This document shows, piece after piece, positions 56,821 to 64,000 of a stretch of DNA of 64,000 nt (position 1 is the first letter of the stretch; every line of letters begins with the position of its first letter). The notes under the pieces were generated by a model. It did no database searches and was not told the origin of the DNA. It saw nothing but the letters and a program-made list of their open reading frames with translations. Location of the stretch: assembly GCA_947683425.1 (NCBI GenBank), contig CANTUQ010000055.1, positions 3,026,001 through 3,090,000 on the forward strand. Direction: 5' to 3'. The position numbers were made by a program, and so were the translations under genes. The stretch is from Excoecaria cochinchinensis (Eukaryota > Streptophyta > Magnoliopsida > Malpighiales > Euphorbiaceae).

Positions 56821-58130
56821 CTCCTGAAGAGCGAGAAAAGTTTGAGAGAACATTAAGAAAATATGAAAAAGTCTTTGCCTGGACCTACGAAGATATGCTA
56901 AGGGTGGACGGAGAAATCGCGAAACATGCCATCCCGACGTAGCTAGACTATAAGCCTGTCAAGCAAAAGTTGAGGAGACTCAGGCAAGAATGGGCAGACA
57001 AGGTGAAGGAGGAAATTCACAAGCAGATCAAAGCCAAGTTCTTAATTGAGGTACAATACCCAACCTAGTTGGACAATGTTGTCCTAGTAGCCAAGAAAAA
57101 CGGCAAGGTAAGGGTATGTGTTGACTATCGAGACTTAAATAAGGCTTATCAAAAAGATGACTTTCCATTGCTCCACATAGACGTGCTGGTGGACAGCACA
57201 ACTGCCTGTATGATGTACAGTTTCATGGATGGTTACGCAGGCTACAATCATATACTAAATAAAATAGTCGATCGGATTAAGACATCTTTCATCACAGAGT
57301 GGGGGACATTCGCTTACAGGGTAATGCCCTTCGTCTTGAAAAATGCAAGTGCGACTTATTAAAGGATAGCCACGAGGATTCTAGATGACTTGATTTACAA
57401 GGAGGTAGAAGTATATGTGGATGATATGATGATTAAGTCGGCCACCAGAGAAGGCCACTTCGAAGCCTTAGAAAAATTCTTTCAGAGGATTGGAAAGTTC
57501 AACTTGAGGTTAAACCCCAGGAAATGCATCTTCGGTGTCACCTCAGGGAAACTTCTAGGACATGTAGTTAGACAGAGGGGAATCGAGATTGACCCGGACA
57601 AGGTTAAGGCCATTAGAGAAATGCCGATGCCGCAGAAGGAAAAGGATGTGAGAAGCTTTTTGGGTAGGTTGCAGTATGTATGTAGGTTTATCGCTAAGCT
57701 TACTTCGATCTATGAACCAATTTTCAAACTGCTCAGAAAAGACCAACCAATAGTATGGAACGAAGATTGGCAGAGGGATTTCGATACTATCAGAGAGTAT
57801 TTGCTGAATCCACCGGTTCTGAGATCGCCACAGCCAGTCAAGCCTCTTATCTTGTATTTGGCCATAGAGGATAGTTCTGTAGGTGCCATGATGGCTCAAG
57901 AAGATGAGTTCGGAGTGGAGTTTGCTATTTACTACCTTAGTAAGAAGTTCTTGGCTTATGAGGTCAAGTATGCAGAAGTAGAGAAGATTTGCCTGGCGAT
58001 AATTTGGGACTCTAAGAAGTTGAGACACTATTTTCATTCTTACAAGGTACATGCAGTAGCAAAGCAGAATCCCCGCAAACATTTACAGGAAGCTCCATCC
58101 TTACTTTGAAAAATGGGTAGGTGGTTGTTG
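56821..58130 (+). pseudogene. Tat reverse transcriptase and first RNase H region of D
   Basis: Begins 'TPEEREKFERTLRKYEKVFAW'. Motif A 'YSFMDGYAGYN' (about 57213-57245), 'YRVMPFVLKNA', YVDDM (about 57414-57428), thumb, then gypsy RNase H connection 'LILYLAIEDSSVGAMMAQEDE'. Stops at about 56940, 57066, 57360, 58107 and 58137. Motif A is present here but missing in A. Confidence 0.9.
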
Positions 58131-58890
58131 CTGTTATAGGAATTTGATGTAGAGTACGTTACTCGGAAGACCATTAAGGGTCGTGCAGTGGCTGAGTTTC
58201 TGGCAGAGCACCCAATCCAAGGAGACTCGTATGAGTTCAATTTCCCTGACGAGGACGTAGCAGCTATCACGATTTAGGGGTGGCAATTGCACTTTGACGG
58301 GGTTGTAAACAGCAAGGGAGCAGGAGTAGGAATTATTCTGACAACCCTGGATGATGAGAAACTCCCATTGGCCAAGAAGTTAAGGTACAAAGCCACCAAC
58401 AATAAAGCCGAGTATAAAGCATGTACTTTTGGGTTGGAAGCATTGTTAGCTTTGGGGACAAAGAATGTGGAAGTATTCAGGGATTCGTCCCTAGTGATCA
58501 ATCAGATTCGGGGGGAATGGGCCGTTAAAGAAGAGAGGTTGATGCCATACGTCAAACACTTGAGGGAGTTGAGCATTCAATTCGAAGTGTGCACATTCCA
58601 CTTTATTTCGAGAGACGAGAATCAATTAGCCGATGCGCTTGCAACTTTGGTATCAATGTGGGACAATCCAGAAGGGGTAGTCATGAAGCCGGTTTTGATT
58701 TCTAGTTTTGAAAGGCCTAGCTTTGAGTGCAAATCAGTAATGGAAACGAAAGTAGCAAATGGGAAGCCGTGGTATTATGATATCAGGAACTATCTGGAAA
58801 ATGCGACATTTTCAGAAGAGGCTATCGAGAAAGATCAAAGGTTGATTTGCAAGCTATTTACTTAGTTTATCTTCATAGGTGGGGTGCTGT
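58131..58890 (+). pseudogene. Archaeal-type RNase H of D
   Basis: 'LHFDGVVNSKGAGVGIIL', 'NNKAEYKACTFGLEALLALG', 'DSSLVINQIRGEWAVKEERLMPY' and 'DENQLADALATLVSMWDNPEG' carry the expected acidic positions. TAG at about 58276 and TAG at 58863-58865. Confidence 0.85.
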
Positions 58891-60009
58891 ACAAGCGACA
58901 GGTTGACGGTATTCAGTCGAGGTGTCTGGATGAGAAAGAAGCTGAGAAAGTGATGGAAGAAACTCACGCTGGTGTGTGCGGAGCCCATATGAACGGGCTG
59001 ACATTGGCCAAGAAGATCATGAGGGTTCTACTGGCTCACCATGGACACGGATTGCTCAAAGTATGTAAAGCAATGCCAGCTGTGCCAACAGTATGCGGAC
59101 TTAAGACACTTGCCCGTTTTAGAATTACATAGCTTGACGTCGCCTTGGCCGTTCACAGCCTGGGGGGTAGACATTACTGGAGAGATACGTCCCACCACCT
59201 CTAATAGACATAGATACATCATAGTCGCCATCGACTACTTTACCAAATGGGTAGAGGCCGAGTCCTTCAAGAAGGTTGATACTCGGGATATGGCAAAATT
59301 CATCGAGAAGAACTTGATATGAAGATATGGCCTTCGACATCACGTGGTATCTGACAACGGGGTCCATTTTATGGCTGAAATGAAGAAGTTACTTCAGAAG
59401 TAAGGTATTGAGCACCGCAAGTATTCTCTGTATCGTCCTCTAGCCAATGGAGCAATAGAAACTGCTAATAATAACGTCAAGAGAATCCTAGCCAAGATGG
59501 TGCATAGTTATAAAGATTGGGCGAAAAAGTTGCCTTTTGCACTCTGGGGTTACAGAATAACTATCAAAACTTCAACAGGAGCCAGGTTGTATTCCTTGGT
59601 ATATGGAATAGAAGCAGTACTGCCGGTCGAGGTTGAGCTCAAATCATTGAGAGTGGTTATGGAAGCGCAGATTTTGGAAGCTGAATGAGTACAGCAGCGG
59701 CTGCAACACTTAAACATGCTGGATGAAAGCAGGTTGAGAGCCTACTACCATAATTAGATCTATCAAAAGAGACTTGCCAGATCATTCGAGAAGAAAGTCA
59801 AGAGGCACCCGTTGAAAGAGGGAGACTTGGTGTTCAAGCAGATGAGACCAGGAGTGCCAGATATAAGGGGGAAATTCAAGCCCACGTGGGAAGGCCCGTT
59901 CATCCTCAAGAAGCTGTTGTCAAAAGGAGCGGCGATTCTATTAGATAGTGATGGCAATGAATTCAAGGAGCCGATCAACATTGATAGACTCAAGAGGTAC
60001 CATGGCTAA
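58891..60009 (+). pseudogene. Tat integrase of element D
   Basis: Zinc region 'HAGVCGAHMNGLTLAKKI', then a 5-nt loss near 59023 relative to A shifts frame, and 'KQCQLCQQYADL' continues in the 59041 frame. Core: AIDYFTKWVEAESF, VVSDNG, IETANNN. Stops near 59321 (TGA), 59401 (TAA), 59686 (TGA) and 59756 (TAG). C-terminus 'KEGDLVFKQMRPGVPDIRGKFKPTWEGPFILKK...INIDRLKRYHG', stop 60007-60009. No chromodomain. Confidence 0.9.
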
Positions 60010-60419
60010 AGGCAATAAAAATCAAAAGAAGAGAATAATAGCCCTGCGGGTCGAAAACCGAAAAAAGGCGACCTTGCTAAAATTGGGTGCCTCGTCAGGG
60101 TGAAAACCGAAAAATGGCATCCTGGTCAAAAATTAGAGGCTTGAGTGAAAATGTCCAATCAAGAAAACCCGAGATGGCTGATTGGTAATAGGAGTTGATG
60201 CTATCAAGATTTGGCTCCTTGAATAAGTGTAGTTTTGCATTTTTGAATTAATGTTAAATGACGATCATGTATATTAAAGTCACACTGAGATGTACACAAT
60301 TTTGTGAAATGAAATAAAACTAAATTCATTCATTCATATTATTTTCTAAGTTCTATTCTAAAAAGAAACATATTGCTCAAAATGCATACAAATCTGAACT
60401 AAACCCTACTACTACTCTC
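60010..60419 (+). other. Conserved non-coding segment after integrase of D
   Basis: Homologous to 14129-14489 of A. No frame in either orientation. Confidence 0.6.
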
Positions 60420-61744
60420 GCCGGCCAAGTGTCGAAGTCGTCGAGTCCTGTTGTCAACGACGGGGCTAAGCACCCATCTCTTGTATGCGCTAGTGGAAAC
60501 AATAGATTGATGCCCAAAAGAGGGAATGATAGTCTTCACTGGTAATTCAGCCCAAAGATCATGGTATCATGAGGTAAAAGCTGCAAATAAAACCCCGCCT
60601 CGGAAAGATAGAGGGACTCTCACCACGTCCTAAGTCATCCCGAGTTGTCGAGCACAGCGGGCTGTGATGTAAAAGGTAGCCTCACGTAGCCCACATAAGT
60701 CAACACATCTCGAAGAGCCATCAACTATCGCAACAGATAGGGGAAGCCAATCCTCATTTGCTATTCATCGAATCTGGCAATACCCTCATCGGGGGTCATA
60801 AATGAGTACAGTTGCTAGCTAGGAAGAAAATGCATCGGAGAATATTGAGTAAAGACCCTGGGAGGTGGTTCTGATAGCAGCTTCAACTTCTCTTGCAGCC
60901 ATATCTAAAAAGGGGAATAAAAGGAAAATAATAGCAAAAGAAAATAAAGTAAAATTGCAAATAAAAATAAAAGAAATAGCCATTGGGGTGAGTTAGGTTC
61001 ACTCCAGCAAAAAATAAGGCGTAGGGTTGTGTGAAAATCTGGAAAGGACACACTTCCCACTAAGAAAAACTAGTGTGAAAATCCATAAGAGATGCGCTAC
61101 CTTTTAACATAATGACATACCTGGAGTAATAAGGGGCTCTTAGAGAAGGAACTAGAAGACCCAGCACGGACAGAATCCAAACCCAGGATAGTCTCAGCGA
61201 GGATCAGTGGAAAGGGAGTCAATCCGCGTTGGAAATCATCCAGGGTCCCAAACAGACGAGAGTCACCGATCAGACCCTATAAGCTCAAAATCAGATACCT
61301 CATCAGGAAGAAAAGAAAAATGACTCCCACACGGTATGGAGGAACGTCGGGGAACTCATCCAATGCCTCAAAAAGTGGTTCTAAGGCAAATGTGGGGCCC
61401 TGAGGAACTAGACAGACAGCGTCAAAAGGGGCAATGCTTAAGGCCAGTGCTACATCTCAAGTCTGAACCAGACCACAGTAGGGAATGCAAGGCAGGGTGC
61501 TGGACGGATACCAGGTCCCGACAATAGCAGCAAGCTCTTCAGGTAGGAGGCATAGTTCCTGATAGGTGAACCTAAAGACATGGAATCGCGGGTCCCAGAA
61601 ATGAACTGTAGCCAGAAGGAGATTGTGGTCTATCTTAACCCTTCTTAGAAATCTCAGACCGGAAAGTGAAGCCAGGGCGGAGTTATCCCAAGTTTGTGGA
61701 TTGTCCAAAATTCGGTGCATCTCGGCAGCGGTGGCAGAAGACAT
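60420..61744 (-). pseudogene. Antisense two-exon ORF (DUF7745-like) of element D
   Basis: Minus strand. ATG at 61744: 'MSSATAAEMHRILDNPQTWDNSALASLSGLRFLRR', then 'IDHNLLLATVHFWDPRFHVFRFTYQELCLLPEELAAIVG', the hallmark of DUF7745-type plant proteins. A stop occurs at 61457-61459. Homology continues in other frames ('FEALDEFPDVPPYRVGVIFLFFLMRYLI', 'GDSRLFGTLDDFQRGLTPFPLILAETI') to 'SPLLLQ' at 61121. A 216-nt intron follows (61120-60905; GTATGT...TTTTTTAG). Exon 2 starts 'IWLQEKLKLLSEPPPRVFTQYSPMHFLP' in phase 0 and runs to about 60420. Antisense ORFs after pol are known in Tat relatives such as Grande. Function unknown. Confidence 0.75.
60905..61120 (-). other. Intron in the antisense ORF
   Basis: Donor CAG|GTATGT at 61120, acceptor CCTTTTTTAG|ATATGG at 60905. 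It is AT/T-rich like plant introns, and both exons join in frame to give SPLLLQ-IWLQEKL. The acceptor and exon are conserved in A (15021-15023). Confidence 0.7.
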
Positions 61745-62434
61745 CTCTCAAGCGCTATGGTTGAAAATTTAAGTTGGCTAAAGAAATAAGCAAGGAAAAA
61801 GGGAAAAAACCTGAGGAAAAGCTTGGATTTGGCCTTAAAAGATGAATGGGCACGAAATCCAAGGAGGAAAATGGGCAATTTAAGTGAAGGGGTCGACCGA
61901 CGGGGAGCCCGTCTGTTACCCAACCGACGCCTATTGACTAATGGCCAGAATATTTCTTGCATGCATGCATGACACGCGCATAAAATAATCTTTGCATATT
62001 TCTATTGCCTTTGAAATTTTGCAAGCAAACCTAGGCGCGGAAGTCGGAAATTATTCAGGGAGTAAAAAAAAAGCATTTAATAGGCTAATTAATTGGAAAT
62101 TGATTAGGATTTAATTAGGGAGTTAATTGGCATTAAAATTCGGGATCCAGAGTGACAGACTGGCTTCCCGTCGCTTGCTCTTTAGACGGGCTGCCCGTCG
62201 GCAACTAAAGTCTATTTACGGCGCGAGTGACCGACGCCCTTCAGTTATTTTCTTCTTCCTTTTTCTCTTTTCTTCACCAACAGACGCCTCAAAGTCATTT
62301 TTGAACTTTTCTTACTCATTTTTCATCCGTTTCGCGCACCATTTGCGCCAAACCCACACTGTTCCGAACATTTAAACACACTTTTTGTACTTTTTAGTCG
62401 AGTTTATTTTTAGCACAATCGCGTCGACACACAG
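61745..62434. promoter_or_regulatory. Hairpin-rich spacer between divergent ORFs
   Basis: About 690 bp between the antisense ORF (leftward) and the sense ORF (rightward). It contains GACGGGGAGCCCGTC (61898-61912) and a 'gacgggctgcccgtcg' dyad (62184-62200), both like the LTR D hairpin GACGGGCAGCCCGTC. AT-rich otherwise. Promoter activity in either direction is inference. Confidence 0.5.
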
Positions 62435-63091
62435 GTAATTTATTCATTTCCCTACACTTTTTTTATTTATTTCTAAATATTTCTCATGGCAAATGCATGT
62501 TGGCATGATTTGGCAAAAATGAAATATTAATTTCTGCTCTTTTCTACTCATTTTCTTTGAACTATATGCGGGCCATAATAAAAGGACAATCAAAAAAATT
62601 GAAAAAATGAAAATGATAAGAGCATGAAAGTTATTCATAGAAAATTTGGACTTGTCTCTGTTGAACGTAGTTTTAGGGCATCTCAACTGAATGAGACACT
62701 CGAATAAATTGAAATGTTGCTTGGGGCCTGAGGCCTGTCCATTTTTTATGTTTTTTGTGCAAGAGCTTGGGTACATCCTTATCGGGATGCTGCCCAAATT
62801 TTTAAATTTTTTCTGGTTGGGCACATCCTTGCCGGGATGCTGCCGAAATTTTTTAATTTGTCTGATGGGGCACATCCTTGCCGGGATGCTGCCCAAGTCT
62901 TTTTCTGGTTGGGTACGCTTTGACCAAAATGCCGCCCAAATTTTGTATATTTTGGATAAGTTATGAGAACACTGCTGAAATTATTGCATTTTGGCCCGAG
63001 ATGCGGCCAAAATTTACAAAGTCATAATCTTTCATTTAGCTGTTATTTATTACGATAATGCAAAGCTAATTTCTTACTTTCTCTTTTATAG
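62435..63091 (+). other. Candidate 657-nt intron before the sense ORF
   Basis: Donor CACAG|GTAATT, acceptor TTCTCTTTTATAG|GATGCC immediately before the ORF start codon. It contains repeats (62765-63010) of 'gggcacatccttgccgggatgctgcccaa' with period about 50. Predicted by eye only. Confidence 0.5.
62765..63010. repeat. About 50-bp degenerate tandem repeats
   Basis: Units near 62768, 62818, 62866, 62915 and 62990. The first three are close ('(t)acatcctt(g/a)(c/t)cgggatgctgcc(c/g)aa'), the last two decayed ('gaccaaaatgccgcccaaa', 'cccgagatgcggccaaaa'). Confidence 0.85.
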
Positions 63092-63092
63092 G

Positions 63093-63593
63093 ATGCCTCC
63101 CAGATGTCAGGTTCCTCATGATCAGCCAGAGCCCAAACCTCCTATCTGGATGAGTGATAAGGCGAGGGAGAGGTTCAGGTTGCTGGCTCGAGTTTAGTTC
63201 CGAGCCAGCCATTTCATCTCCAGACCCTTCCTGCAGGCCATGGGTATGCTAGGCGAGGTAGATTCACTAGTGGCGAATGCAGGCTGGACAGAGTTCATAT
63301 GGCCCTCCTTCCACACACATCTCGAGGTCGTACGGGAGTTCTTGGCTACCCTGCAAAATGGTTGCTTTCAGAGATCGGACACGGAGGAGGGGATGATCTA
63401 GTTTCGAGTCAGAGATTATCAGTATAGCATCAGCCGATAGAGGTTCGCAGAGGAGATGGGATTACCATTTGGGCAAGATGTTATAGTACCCCAGAGAGCC
63501 GTTAAGAGGTAGCATTGGGAGATTATCGCCCTACTAGGTGTGTCACATGACCATGATACGGTGAAGAGCAGGGTACTGGCGTCACAGGCTCTC
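63093..63593 (+). pseudogene. Athila ORF1-like sense ORF, truncated
   Basis: ATG at 63093: 'MPPRCQVPHDQPEPKPPIWMSDKARERFRLLARV', a TAG, then 'FLQAMGMLGEVDSLVANAGWTEFIWPSFHTHLEVVREFLATLQNG'. The 'GW.EF...F..HLEVVREFLATL' pattern resembles the first ORF of Athila-type elements and related plant transposon proteins. Further stops lie near 63401, 63441 and 63512. The frame is cut at 63593 by an LTR. It could be the start of a separate Athila-like element or an extra ORF of D; the sequence cannot decide. Confidence 0.6.
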
Positions 63594-64000
63594 TGTAACA
63601 CCCCAACCCATACGTAGGCAAACCCATCCATGAGGGAGTAGGAAGCCGTACGAGTAGGTGTGTTACCGGACAGAAGCGATACAAAGCGTATAAAAATATG
63701 GAAGAATTTAAAACTTGAGAAGTAAAACTGAACATACATACTTCACAACGCACGTAAACCAAGCAGAAACATCTAGATGTGTAAGTTTACCACCATACAA
63801 CAGAAGTTACAGACAGAAGATAAAATCGAGGAAGTTCTCAATAACAAATATTTACATGGTCCATAATATTACATAAGTATCTTCACATGCTATTACATAC
63901 ACATTTTTATACAGAATTACAAAATCCTGATAAAGAAGCTGGACAAAATCCAAAACTCCTAGCTCCTATGTGGCCAACCCTTGCAGATGTGAGACTCGAA
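63594..64000 (-). mobile_element. Tekay-type LTR, reverse, continuing past the window
   Basis: Starts TGTAACACCCCAACCCATACGTAGG (LTR 3' end read in reverse). It contains the Tekay-type end block ('catccatgagggagtaggaagccgtacg') and 'ctagctcctatgtggccaacccttgcaga', as at 15309-15735. It interrupts the sense ORF. Confidence 0.8.

Larger units (their letters stand above)
40663..61744 (+). mobile_element. Degraded Tat-lineage element D (host of F)
   Basis: 5' LTR 40663-43089, PBS, leader, gag (interrupted by F), protease, G-patch-like linker, RT, two RNase H regions, integrase, conserved 3' segment and antisense ORF. A 3' LTR is not found in the window, so the right limit given is the antisense ORF start. 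Stops are numerous, but the domains are longer than in A. Confidence 0.8.

Noticed and set aside
1..64000. Search for a host gene (non-transposon exons, rRNA, tRNA)
   Set aside because: Every protein-like region recognised belongs to retrotransposon gag, pol or accessory ORFs. Remaining stretches are LTR, leader or repeat DNA.

Overview
The window looks like gene-poor nuclear DNA of a flowering plant, made of nested LTR retrotransposons. I see no host protein gene, rRNA or tRNA gene. The evidence is long LTRs of about 2.4-2.8 kb with TG...CA ends, primer-binding sites for tRNA-iMet and tRNA-Arg, polypurine tracts, target-site duplications (TSDs), and plant-type gag-pol reading frames of two Ty3/gypsy lineages. 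One is a chromodomain chromovirus (Tekay/Del-like). The other is the Tat/Ogre lineage, recognised by a tRNA-Arg primer site, a second RNase H and an antisense ORF. The species cannot be named from this sequence.

Layout. 1-1140: end of a Tekay-type LTR. 1141-3492: reverse Tat LTR. 3757-15308: degraded Tat element A (gag, PR, RT, RNase H, INT, antisense-ORF exon, 3' LTR scrap), with a reverse solo LTR H (3841-6296) inside its 5' LTR. 15309-20258: three Tekay-type LTR pieces. 20259-21220: a Tat pol scrap. 21221-35860: an unclassified LTR-like sequence split by element E (21332-33866, minus strand). E is a 12.5-kb non-autonomous Tat element with near-identical LTRs and a perfect GGTAA TSD. 35861-37838: Tat fragment B. 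37839-40662: an LTR plus 17 nt of primer-binding site. 40663-about 61744: Tat element D, with an almost intact chromovirus F (45112-54802) inside its gag. 61745-63593: hairpin-rich spacer, candidate intron and an Athila-like sense ORF. 63594-64000: start of another reverse Tekay-type LTR.

How it works together. F is the most complete element: one open frame broken by a single stop, both LTRs, PBS, PPT and a near-perfect TSD. A, B and D are old copies, with stops mostly of C-to-T/G-to-A type. E lacks pol but keeps the LTR ends, PBS, 5' leader, a gag fragment and the PPT, so it was probably mobilised in trans by a Tat relative of D.

The most unusual signals are: (1) family-specific arrays of GC-rich inverted repeats inside the LTRs of several unrelated families; (2) conserved dyads in all sufficiently complete Tekay-type LTRs; (3) an LTR-PBS(17 nt)-LTR junction at 40644-40663 that matches the end of plus-strand strong-stop DNA; (4) an intron-containing antisense DUF7745-like ORF downstream of Tat pol; and (5) a head-to-head inverted LTR pair around 6.2 kb. 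All alignments were made by eye, so family names at lineage level are firmer than percentages.
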